Assembly (NCBI GenBank): GCA_025997795.1
Contig: BNVB01000041.1
Coordinates: forward strand, 1-22,206
Length of the DNA: 22,206 nt
Direction: 5' to 3'
DNA from: Spirochaetia bacterium
GTDB lineage: Bacteria; Spirochaetota; Spirochaetia; Treponematales; Breznakiellaceae
Positions within the stretch are counted from its first letter, which is position 1; every line of letters starts with the position of its first letter. A model generated the notes under the pieces. The model did no database searches. It had not been told where the DNA came from and saw nothing but the letters and a program-made list of their open reading frames with translations. Shown in pieces: positions 13,355 to 20,512 of the stretch. A program made the position numbers and the translations under genes.

Positions 13355-13528
13355 ATGGCCAGCAAAAAGACCGCTGTAGAGCTTATAGCCTTACAGTGTA
13401 CCGAATGTAAACGAAGAAATTATACCACCAAGAAGAACCGGCGGAATACCCAGGAAAAGCTGGAATTTAACAAGTATTGTCCCTTTGACAGGAAACACAC
13501 CCTGCACAAGGAGACCAAGATAAAGTAA
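13355..13528 (+). CDS. rpmG: 50S ribosomal protein L33
   Basis: 57-residue L33, a small protein of the large ribosomal subunit near the E site. The start is placed at 13355 (MASKKTAVELIALQC) because AGGAG lies at 13344-13348; a longer frame from 13286 lacks support. The sequence TECKRRNYTTKKNRRNTQEKLEFNKYCP and the ending HTLHKETKIK are family-typical. A zinc ribbon would need two Cys pairs; here C15, C18 and C42 are present but the fourth position is D45 (CPFD), so zinc binding is probably weakened or lost. It lies between two tRNA genes and immediately upstream of secE and nusG, an arrangement common to many bacteria. Confidence 0.95.
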   Translation: MASKKTAVELIALQCTECKRRNYTTKKNRRNTQEKLEFNKYCPFDRKHTLHKETKIK

Positions 13529-13554
13529 ACGCCGCTTAATGTGGTGTTATACCG

Positions 13555-13627
<73 letters not shown>

Positions 13628-13673
13628 GGAGGAAAACGGAAGCCTAGCAAAGTAGGCCGAAAGTGAGGGATAG

Positions 13674-13853
13674 ATGGGAAAAATAGTTCAGTTTTTCAGG
13701 GAATGTTATGCCGAACTCCACAAGGTAGTATGGCCCACCCGGGATGACGTAGTCAGTTCCGTGGTGGTGGTAATTGTTTCAACGGTGATCGTCGCCCTGG
13801 TCCTTGGTTTGGTGGATATACTCCTGCTTGCAGGGGTAAATTTGGTTTTTTAG
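13674..13853 (+). CDS. secE: Protein translocase subunit SecE
   Basis: 59-residue minimal SecE, the small membrane subunit that stabilises SecY in the SecYEG channel. The N-terminal amphipathic part ends in the conserved ELHKVVWPTRDDV, which lies on the cytoplasmic face. It is followed by a single membrane segment of Val, Ile and Leu (about residues 28-57). It has the one-TM form found in most bacteria and not the three-TM form of E. coli. GAGG (13665-13668) lies 5 nt before the ATG. It is 46 bp after tRNA-Trp and 13 bp before nusG, as usual. Although small it is certain from position and the WPTR motif. Confidence 0.95.
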   Translation: MGKIVQFFRECYAELHKVVWPTRDDVVSSVVVVIVSTVIVALVLGLVDILLLAGVNLVF

Positions 13854-13866
13854 GTACAGGTAAGAC

Positions 13867-14424
13867 ATGGCAGCGGGCTGGTATGTTCTTCATACCTATT
13901 CAGGGTACGAGAACAAAATTGAAAAAATAATCCGTCTCATGATTGAATCGGGGGATCTCCATAAAGAGATCGTCAAGGACATCAAAATTCCCCAGGAAGA
14001 GGTGGTGGAAGTCAAGGACGGCAAAAAACGGGTTCAAACCAGAAAGTTTTTTCCCGGTTATGTTCTTATAGAGATGGATTTGCCCGATTTGGAATGGAAA
14101 GAAACCTGCTCCCGGATAAAGAAAATTCAGGGGGTTACGGGTTTTGTGGGAACCCCTGCGGATAAGCGGCCTCAGCCTCTTTCCGGCGATGAAGCCCGGG
14201 GTATATTGCAGAAATCCGGGGAAATGAAGGGCGAAAAACCCGCCCGGACCCGCCAGAGCTTTAACCCCGGCGAACAGGTTAAGATCGTTGACGGACCCTT
14301 TGAATCCTTTACCGGTACTATAGAAGAAGTAAATCAGGAAAAGAACAAGCTTAAGGTAATGGTACAAATCTTTGGCCGGAGTACTCCGGTGGAAGTTGAT
14401 CTTTTACAGGTAGAGAAATTGTAA
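13867..14424 (+). CDS. nusG: Transcription termination/antitermination factor NusG
   Basis: 185 residues. NusG binds the beta-prime clamp of RNA polymerase through its NGN domain and Rho or ribosomal protein S10 through its KOW domain. The NGN domain starts at WYVLHTYSGYENKIEKII and includes FFPGYVLIEMDL and GVTGFVGT. The KOW domain is residues 132-185, starting FNPGEQVKIVDGPFESFTG and ending VEVDLLQVEKL. No large insertion is present. Only a weak SD (AGGTAAG) precedes the ATG. The stop is in the first arm of the hairpin cluster that fills the space before rplK. Confidence 0.96.
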   Translation: MAAGWYVLHTYSGYENKIEKIIRLMIESGDLHKEIVKDIKIPQEEVVEVKDGKKRVQTRKFFPGYVLIEMDLPDLEWKETCSRIKKIQGVTGFVGTPADKRPQPLSGDEARGILQKSGEMKGEKPARTRQSFNPGEQVKIVDGPFESFTGTIEEVNQEKNKLKVMVQIFGRSTPVEVDLLQVEKL

Positions 14425-14592
14425 CACCGGTCTTAATTACCGGGTGTTAATAATAAATGTGGGAGGAGTTTGGAAACCAAATTCCGCAATATGGAGTTTT
14501 ACGCAGTAAAACTCCAACATAAACCCCTTTAGGGGCTTATGCAAAACCCTTTAAGGCTTTATGCAAGCCCCTAAAGGGTTTATGCCACCACA
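14423..14592 (+). promoter_or_regulatory. Structured rplK leader, candidate L1-type autoregulatory region
   Basis: Four consecutive hairpins fill the nusG-rplK space: 14423-14448 (9 bp, one bulge), 14465-14485 (GGAGTTTGG-AAA-CCAAATTCC), 14492-14516 (TGGAGTTTTAC-GCA and its complement, 11 bp) and 14521-14581 (17 bp, one bulge). TGTGG (14458-14462) can pair with CCACA (14588-14592), enclosing the last three and ending against the SD AAAGGAG of rplK. A TGTGGGAGG/CCACA frame before rplK is reminiscent of leaders through which L1 represses its own operon. The pairings are seen; L1 binding is inferred. Confidence 0.5.
14521..14585 (+). repeat. Three tandem 21-22-nt palindromic repeats
   Basis: Units 14521-14542, 14543-14564 and 14565-14585 each end in TTATGC and each has a CC(C)CTTTA-GG(G)G or inverted CCCCTAAAGGG core. 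Unit 3 is the approximate inverse of both unit 1 and unit 2, so it can pair with either but not both. Confidence 0.65.
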
Positions 14593-14604
14593 AAGGAGAA
14601 GACG

Positions 14605-15036
14605 ATGGCAAAGAAAAAAGTTGCCGCCTACATCAAGCTCCAGTGCCCTGCGGGGAAAGCCACACCGGCTCCTCCCGTAGGACCTGCCCTGGGGCCTCAT
14701 GGCGTCAGCGCCCCCCAGTTTGTCCAGCAGTTTAACGACCGGACGAAGACCATGGAACCAGGATTGGTCATACCGGTGGTAATCACCGTTTATGCGGACA
14801 AATCCTTTACGTTCATCCTAAAAACCCCTCCTGCTTCGGTGCTTATCAAAAAAGCCATTGGGTTGGAAAAGGGTTCGCCGGAATCCCACAAAACCAAGGT
14901 AGGTGTCATTCCCAAGGCCAAGCTTGAAGAAATTGCCAAGTTAAAGATGCCCGACCTTTCCGCCAATGATATACCGGGGGCCATGAAAATTATCGCCGGT
15001 ACTGCCCGGTCCATGGGTGTGGAGGTGGAAAAATGA
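14605..15036 (+). CDS. rplK: 50S ribosomal protein L11
   Basis: 143 residues, standard length. L11 forms the GTPase-associated centre base with L10-L12 and is needed for the stringent response through RelA-type enzymes. The N-terminal domain has the family sequence YIKLQCPAGKATPAPPVGPALGPHGV. The C-terminal RNA-binding domain contains TFILKTPPASVLIKKA and ends GTARSMGVEVEK. SD AAAGGAG (14592-14598) is 6 nt before the ATG and abuts the proposed leader helix. Its stop codon overlaps the start of rplA (ATGA). Confidence 0.98.
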   Translation: MAKKKVAAYIKLQCPAGKATPAPPVGPALGPHGVSAPQFVQQFNDRTKTMEPGLVIPVVITVYADKSFTFILKTPPASVLIKKAIGLEKGSPESHKTKVGVIPKAKLEEIAKLKMPDLSANDIPGAMKIIAGTARSMGVEVEK

Positions 15037-15710
15037 AACGGGGTAAAAAATACCGGGAAAGCGCAAAAAAATACGATCTTTCCGTTTCCTACGAACTTAA
15101 ACCGGCGCTGGACATGGTTAAAGCCATGGCCTTTGCCAAGTTTGATGAGACCGTGGATCTTTCCGTTAAGCTGCACCTTAAAAAGAGCCAGTCCGTTAGG
15201 GACACGGTGGTGCTTCCCCATCAGTTCCGGGGCGAAAAAAAGGTGCTGGTGTTCTGTAAGCCGGAAAAAGAAAAGGAAGCCCAGGAAGCAGGAGCGGCCT
15301 TTGTGGGCGCCGATGACCTTATCGAAAAGGTCAAAGGCGGCTGGCTGGACTTTGATATCGCCGTGGCTACTCCTGACATGATGAAAGATGTGGGTAAACT
15401 TGGTATGGTCCTGGGCCGCAAGGGCCTTATGCCCAACCCCAAGACCGGTACGGTTACCTTTGACCTTAAGGGCGCCTTGGCGGAACTTAAGCGGGGCCGG
15501 GTTGAATTCCGGGCAGACAAAACCGGGGTTATCCATCTGGCGGTGGGCAAGGTTTCCATGGAAAACGAACAGACGGCAGAAAACGTCCGGGCGGTTCTTG
15601 GCGAAATAAAACGGAAAAGACCCGCCGATGCCAAGGGCGAATTTATCGAAACTATTTCAGTGGCTTCCACCATGGGACCCGGCGTATGGGTCATATATAA
15701 GGAGGAATAG
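15033..15710 (+). CDS. rplA: 50S ribosomal protein L1
   Basis: 225 residues. L1 forms the mobile stalk at the E site and in many bacteria represses translation of its own operon by binding an mRNA mimic of its rRNA site. Family features are HQFRGEKKVLVFCKP, ATPDMMKDVGKLGMVLGRKGLMPNPKTGTV and, near the end, VASTMGPGVWV. The ATG overlaps the rplK stop by 4 bp, so the two are translationally coupled, which fits control of both from the leader before rplK. Its stop directly abuts the rplJ ATG. Confidence 0.98.
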   Translation: MKRGKKYRESAKKYDLSVSYELKPALDMVKAMAFAKFDETVDLSVKLHLKKSQSVRDTVVLPHQFRGEKKVLVFCKPEKEKEAQEAGAAFVGADDLIEKVKGGWLDFDIAVATPDMMKDVGKLGMVLGRKGLMPNPKTGTVTFDLKGALAELKRGRVEFRADKTGVIHLAVGKVSMENEQTAENVRAVLGEIKRKRPADAKGEFIETISVASTMGPGVWVIYKEE

Positions 15711-16262
15711 ATGGCAATTGTAGCCAAGAAAGAACAGGAATATAAAATCAAGGCCATTGGAGCCCTTAAAGAAACCTTTACTGCTTCCCAGTCGCCGGAC
15801 TATATCTTTACCGATTACCGGGGACTTACGGTGGAGCAGATTACCAATCTGCGGGACCAGCTTAGGGGCAAGGAAGCTCATTATAAGGTGGTAAAGAATA
15901 ACTTTGCCCGCCTGGCATTTGAAGAACTCAAAGCCCCCGATGTGTCCAACTACCTTGTGGGTCCTACGGCGGTGGCCATTGCCCCGAGGGATTCCAACGA
16001 AGTAGCCAAGATACTGTTGGCCTTTACCAAGGAAGCTCCCGCCCTTAAAGTCAAAGGCGGCCTTGTGGGAAACACCGTGTATACGGACAAGCAGATGGAG
16101 GCCTTCTCCAAACTGCCCGGCAGGCTGGAACTTATTTCCATGCTTATGTCGGTAATGAACGGCCCCGCCAGGAACCTGGCAGCGGCGCTTAACGACATTC
16201 CCTCCCGGCTGGTCCGTACGGTAAAAGCCGTGGCGGACAAAAAGGCAGAGGGTGCGGCCTAA
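15711..16262 (+). CDS. rplJ: 50S ribosomal protein L10
   Basis: 183 residues. L10 anchors L7/L12 dimers to the L11 region to form the stalk that recruits translation factors. The N-terminal domain carries FTDYRGLTVEQITNLR, HYKVVKNNFARLA and VGPTAVAI; the C-terminal helix that holds L12 dimers follows from about residue 145 (NGPARNLAAALNDIPSRLVRTVKAVADKK). The ATG follows the rplA stop directly (TAGATG) with GGAGG inside the last rplA codons. No separate leader precedes it, so L10 autoregulation, if any, cannot use the usual upstream site. Confidence 0.97.
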   Translation: MAIVAKKEQEYKIKAIGALKETFTASQSPDYIFTDYRGLTVEQITNLRDQLRGKEAHYKVVKNNFARLAFEELKAPDVSNYLVGPTAVAIAPRDSNEVAKILLAFTKEAPALKVKGGLVGNTVYTDKQMEAFSKLPGRLELISMLMSVMNGPARNLAAALNDIPSRLVRTVKAVADKKAEGAA

Positions 16263-16292
16263 AGAAACAAACCGTTAACACGGTAACAATTA

Positions 16293-16329
16293 GTCTGTCA
16301 GGCTTCGGGTGCTGCCGTTCCTGTCGGAC
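16293..16329 (+). promoter_or_regulatory. Stem-loop between rplJ and rplL
   Basis: GTCTGTCAGG (16293-16302) pairs with CCTGTCGGAC (16320-16329) with nine pairs of ten (one T-G, one T-T mismatch), around a 17-base loop. A small CCGT-TAAC-ACGG hairpin lies just upstream (16271-16284). No T-run follows. It may be a processing or stability element that lets L7/L12 be made in excess of L10. Confidence 0.5.
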
Positions 16330-16378
16330 TTAACCACATTTCGTATGAAGTGTGTACTATATTTTAGGAGAAGATAAT

Positions 16379-16765
16379 ATGGCAGCTACAAAAGAAGAAA
16401 TTCTGGAAGCAATTGCTTCCATGACGGTTCTGGAAGTTTCCGAACTGGTCAAGGCTATGGAAGAAAAATTTGGCGTGTCTGCGGCGGCCCCGGTAGCGGT
16501 GGCAGCGGCTGCGGCCCCCGGCGCGGCAGCCGGTGAAGCGGCGGAAGAAAAGACCGAATTTAACGTAATCCTTAAGGCCTTTGACGAGACCAAGAAGATT
16601 CCGGTAATTAAAGAAGTCCGGGCCGTAACGGGCCTGGGCCTTAAGGAAGCGAAGGACCTGGTAGAAGGCGCTCCCAAGCCTCTTAAAGAAGGTGTTTCCA
16701 AAGAAGAGGCCGCCAAGATCAAAGACCAGGTTACCGCCGCCGGTGGTACCGTGGAGATCCAGTAA
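16379..16765 (+). CDS. rplL: 50S ribosomal protein L7/L12
   Basis: 128 residues, placed from the ATG at 16379 (MAATKEEILEAI) with AGGAG at 16366-16370; an upstream in-frame ATG at 16352 lacks an SD. The N-terminal dimerisation helices are followed by an Ala/Pro/Gly hinge (about residues 34-51) and the compact C-terminal domain, TEFNVILKAFDETKKIPVIK, with the factor-binding GLGLKEAKDLVEGAPKPLKEGVSKEEA. Several copies per ribosome recruit IF2, EF-Tu and EF-G. It needs higher expression than its neighbours; structured spacers on both sides fit that need. Confidence 0.98.
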   Translation: MAATKEEILEAIASMTVLEVSELVKAMEEKFGVSAAAPVAVAAAAAPGAAAGEAAEEKTEFNVILKAFDETKKIPVIKEVRAVTGLGLKEAKDLVEGAPKPLKEGVSKEEAAKIKDQVTAAGGTVEIQ

Positions 16766-16789
16766 GAATTGTTTATTGGTTTTGTGAAC

Positions 16790-16836
16790 AGATAGAAAAA
16801 GTCTGCGGTTTTTACAGCCGCGGACTCTTTCTGTCT
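16790..16836 (+). promoter_or_regulatory. Long stem-loop between rplL and rpoB (RNase III-like or attenuator)
   Basis: AGATAGAAAAAGTCTGCGG (16790-16808) pairs with 16818-16836: 19 positions with two G-U and one A-C mismatch, loop of nine. In E. coli the same spacer holds an RNase III site and a partial terminator that lower rpoBC expression. No T-run follows here, so RNase III processing is the better guess. Confidence 0.6.
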
Positions 16837-16896
16837 AATTGCCTCGAATCTTAGAGGTGTTATGCGTTTGTTTGGTTATTTTTTTAGGGGGCAGTA

Positions 16897-19800
16897 ATGG
16901 TAAAGACAAGGAAGTACGATAAACGTTCGTATGTTGGAAAAGATATTCACGATGTAATGGAACTGCCTGACCTTATAGACATTCAGCTTTGTTCCTACGA
17001 ACGCTTTCTCCAGCGGGATAAACTCCGGGCCGGGGAAGCCCCCAACATTCAGGGACTGGAAGAAGTGTTCCGGGCCACCTTTCCCATAGAAAGCCCCAAT
17101 GGGGACATGGTACTGGAATACGAGTACTATTCCCTGGACGAAGATCATATCAAATTTTCTGAACTGGACTGCAAGCAAAAGGGTTTAACCTATTCGCTGC
17201 CCCTTAAGGCCCGGATCAATTTAATCTTCCAGCAGACCGGGGAAATCCGCCAAAAGGACATTTACATGGGGGATATCCCCATCATGACCGAGCGGGGAAC
17301 CTTTATCATCAACGGGGCGGAACGGGTCGTGGTGTCCCAGATTCACCGTTCGCCGGGGGTTATATTCAGCCATGAAAAGGGTATTTATTCTTCCCGGATC
17401 ATTCCCTACCGGGGAAGCTGGCTTGAGTTTGAAATTGATCAGAAAAAGGAACTTATTTACGCCAAGATAGACCGTAAAAAACGTATCCTGGGCAGTATCT
17501 TTTTACGCGCTTTGGGTTTTGAATCCCGGGAAGAAATTATCCGAGCTTTCTATTCGGTAGAAACCTTTAAGGTAAAGGACGATAAAGATACCCGTGAAAA
17601 GATCACCGGTAAAGTGCTGGCCCAGCCTGTGTGGGTTAAGGCAGAAGTACCAGAAGAAGGCCCCGCCCCGGCTGGTTTAGTGGACGGAAAGAAAAAACTT
17701 TACCGTACCGGAGAAAAACTCCATCCCCACAATGTGGACGAACTGCTGGCCAACGGCGTTAAGGCTATTGAGGTGATCAACTTTGAAGATCCCGCTTCCC
17801 TTAATTCTCCCATGCTGCTTAACTGTTTTGAACGGGAAGAGATCAAATTTGTCAAAGAAGATGCTTCCCGGGACGAGCCTTCCAAAGAGGATGCCCTTTC
17901 GGCGGTATACTCGGTGCTTATGCCCGGCGAATCGATCACCGTGGAAGCGGCGGAAAAAGACCTCCTGGGAATGTTCTTTACCAGCCGCCGTTACGATTTA
18001 AGCAAGGTTGGCCGTTACAAACTTAACAAGAAATTTAACTATACCCAGGGTCTGGAAGAATTGACCCTGGCCAAACAGGATGTCATTGCTACCATGAAGT
18101 ACCTGATCAAGGTCTATGTGGGAGACGAGGCAATTGACGATATTGATCACCTGGGTAACCGCCGTATCCGTTCCGTGGGAGAACTGATGGCCAATTCCAT
18201 GAAGGTAGCTTTTAGCCGCATGGAACGCATCGCCAAAGAACGGATGAGCCTTAAAGAAACCGATACGATTAAACCCCAGGATCTTATTTCCATAAAACCG
18301 GTGGTGGCATCAATAAAAGAATTCTTTGGTTCCAGCCAACTTTCCCAGTTTATGGATCAGGTAAACCCCCTGGCGGAACTGACCCACAAACGCCGCCTTA
18401 ACGCCCTGGGCCCCGGCGGTCTTTCCCGGGACAGGGCGGGCTTTGAAGTCCGGGATGTTCACTATACCCACTACGGCAGAATGTGCCCTATAGAAACCCC
18501 CGAAGGTCCAAATATCGGCCTTATCGTATCCCTGGCCAACTATACCCGGGTAAACGAATACGGCTTTTTGGAAACTCCTTACCGCAAGGTAAACAAGGGC
18601 AAGGCCACCACCGATATTGAATATCTTTCCGCCATGGACGAAGACCGCTATTACATTGCCCAGGCATCGGCAAAACTCCACGACAACGGTACCTTTGCCG
18701 ATGACCAGGTATCCTGCCGCCGTCAGGGAGATTACACCACCCGTACGCCGGAAGACATCCAGTACATGGACGTATCCCCCAAACAGATCATCTCCGTATC
18801 GGCATCGCTTATTCCCTTCCTGGAACACGATGACGCCAACCGGGCCCTCATGGGCAGTAATATGCAGCGCCAGGCGGTGCCGCTGATCTTCCCCGAAGCC
18901 CCCCGGGTAGGTACGGGCATGGAAGGAAAGTGCGCCTACGATTCTGGTGTGTTGATCAAAGCCAAACGGAACGGTCTGGTACTCCGGGTTACCGCCGGAG
19001 AAGTTGTCGTTAAACCGGACAGCAAGGTTAACCCCGGCCCCCAAACCATGCCGGACGGGCTGGATGTCTACCGGCTGGCCAAGTACCAGCGGACCAACCA
19101 GGATACCTGTTATAACCAGCGGCCTGTAGTTAAACTTGGCGACAAAATTGTTGCCGGACAGGTTATTGCAGACGGTCCCGCTACCAAAGACGGGGAACTT
19201 GCCCTGGGCCGGAATATTCTTGTAGGTTTTATGCCCTGGAACGGGTACAACTATGAAGACTCAATTTTAATTTCCGAACGGGTGGTTAAGGAAGATATGT
19301 TTACTTCCATCCACATTAAGGAATTTATTACCGAAGTCCGGGAAACCAAACTTGGACCGGAAAAGATTACCCGGGATATTCCCAACACTTCGGAAAAAAG
19401 CCTTGACAACCTGGATGCAGAGGGCATTATCTGCGTGGGCGCCAAGGTTTGGTCCGGCGATATCCTTGTGGGTAAAGTTACCCCCAAAAGCGAAACAGAA
19501 ACCACCCCGGAATTTAAACTGCTCAATTCAATATTCGGCGAAAAGGCCAAGGAAGTGCGGGATTCTTCCCTCCGGGTGCCCCATGGCATTGAGGGAACGA
19601 TCATCGACATCCAGCGGCTTAAACGTTCCGAAGGGGACGATCTTAACCCCGGCGTGGACGAAGTGGTTAAGGTGCTTATTGCCACCAAACGTAAGCTTCG
19701 CGAGGGCGACAAAATGGCGGGCCGTCACGGCAACAAGGGCGTTGTAGCCCGGATACTGCCGGAAGAAGATATGCCCTACATGGAAGACGGCACTCCCCTG

Positions 19801-20451
19801 GACATTTGTCTTACTCCCCTGGGGGTTCCTTCGCGGATGAACATTGGCCAGCTTCTGGAAACGGAACTTGGCTGGGCTGCCAGTACTCTGGGCGAATGGT
19901 ATGCTACGCCGGTATTCCAGTCTCCCTCTACAACGGACATCGAAGATAAACTTAAAGAAGCGGGACTGCCGGTAACAAGCAAAACGGTTCTTAGCGACGG
20001 CCGTACCGGCGAACCTTTTGTAAACCAGATTTTCTGCGGCATTATCTACTTCCTTAAATTACACCATCTGGTGGATGACAAAATGCACGCCCGTTCTACC
20101 GGGCCCTATTCACTGGTAACCCAGCAGCCCCTGGGCGGCAAAGCCCAGTTTGGCGGCCAGAGATTGGGAGAAATGGAAGTGTGGGCTTTGGAAGCGTATG
20201 GTGCGGCCAATACCCTCCAGGAACTCTTAACAATCAAGAGCGACGATATGACCGGCCGCTCAAAAATTTACGAAGCCATCGTCAAGGGTGAACCTTCCAC
20301 CACTGCGGGGATACCCGAATCCTTCAATGTGCTGGTGCAGGAACTCCGGGGCCTGGCGCTGGATATGACCATCTACGATGCCAAGGGTAAGCAAATTCCG
20401 CTGACCGAACGGGACGAGGAATTAATCACAAAATCGGGGAGTAATTTCTAA
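16897..20451 (+). CDS. rpoB: DNA-directed RNA polymerase subunit beta
   Basis: 1184 residues. It forms one jaw of the RNA polymerase active-site cleft with beta-prime. Landmarks in order include the RGSWLEFEIDQKKELIYAKIDRKKR lobe, the rifampicin pocket starting FFGSSQLSQFMDQVNPL and ending HKRRLNALGPGGL (about 471-510), CPIETPEGPNIGLI, EDSILISERVV, KMAGRHGNKG (939-948) and QPLGGKAQFGGQRLGEMEVWALEAYGAA near the end. In the pocket, N502 replaces the Ser of E. coli position 531, a change described as the basis of natural rifampicin resistance in spirochaetes. An AGGGGG motif lies about 8 nt before the ATG. rpoC follows after 61 bp. Confidence 0.98.
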   Translation: MVKTRKYDKRSYVGKDIHDVMELPDLIDIQLCSYERFLQRDKLRAGEAPNIQGLEEVFRATFPIESPNGDMVLEYEYYSLDEDHIKFSELDCKQKGLTYSLPLKARINLIFQQTGEIRQKDIYMGDIPIMTERGTFIINGAERVVVSQIHRSPGVIFSHEKGIYSSRIIPYRGSWLEFEIDQKKELIYAKIDRKKRILGSIFLRALGFESREEIIRAFYSVETFKVKDDKDTREKITGKVLAQPVWVKAEVPEEGPAPAGLVDGKKKLYRTGEKLHPHNVDELLANGVKAIEVINFEDPASLNSPMLLNCFEREEIKFVKEDASRDEPSKEDALSAVYSVLMPGESITVEAAEKDLLGMFFTSRRYDLSKVGRYKLNKKFNYTQGLEELTLAKQDVIATMKYLIKVYVGDEAIDDIDHLGNRRIRSVGELMANSMKVAFSRMERIAKERMSLKETDTIKPQDLISIKPVVASIKEFFGSSQLSQFMDQVNPLAELTHKRRLNALGPGGLSRDRAGFEVRDVHYTHYGRMCPIETPEGPNIGLIVSLANYTRVNEYGFLETPYRKVNKGKATTDIEYLSAMDEDRYYIAQASAKLHDNGTFADDQVSCRRQGDYTTRTPEDIQYMDVSPKQIISVSASLIPFLEHDDANRALMGSNMQRQAVPLIFPEAPRVGTGMEGKCAYDSGVLIKAKRNGLVLRVTAGEVVVKPDSKVNPGPQTMPDGLDVYRLAKYQRTNQDTCYNQRPVVKLGDKIVAGQVIADGPATKDGELALGRNILVGFMPWNGYNYEDSILISERVVKEDMFTSIHIKEFITEVRETKLGPEKITRDIPNTSEKSLDNLDAEGIICVGAKVWSGDILVGKVTPKSETETTPEFKLLNSIFGEKAKEVRDSSLRVPHGIEGTIIDIQRLKRSEGDDLNPGVDEVVKVLIATKRKLREGDKMAGRHGNKGVVARILPEEDMPYMEDGTPLDICLTPLGVPSRMNIGQLLETELGWAASTLGEWYATPVFQSPSTTDIEDKLKEAGLPVTSKTVLSDGRTGEPFVNQIFCGIIYFLKLHHLVDDKMHARSTGPYSLVTQQPLGGKAQFGGQRLGEMEVWALEAYGAANTLQELLTIKSDDMTGRSKIYEAIVKGEPSTTAGIPESFNVLVQELRGLALDMTIYDAKGKQIPLTERDEELITKSGSNF

Positions 20452-20512
20452 ACCCGGCAGATGGGGATCTTAAAGCTGGAAAAGATTTAATGTTGTAAAC
20501 AAGGGGACTTGA

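Noticed and set aside
14521..14585. Three tandem 22-nt repeats as a small CRISPR array
   Set aside because: The units are directly adjacent with no spacers, one is inverted, and there are no cas genes. They lie in an mRNA leader.
18310..19044. 244-residue open frame on - inside rpoB
   Set aside because: Antisense shadow of a certain gene, with Gly/Val/Phe-rich composition and no family.
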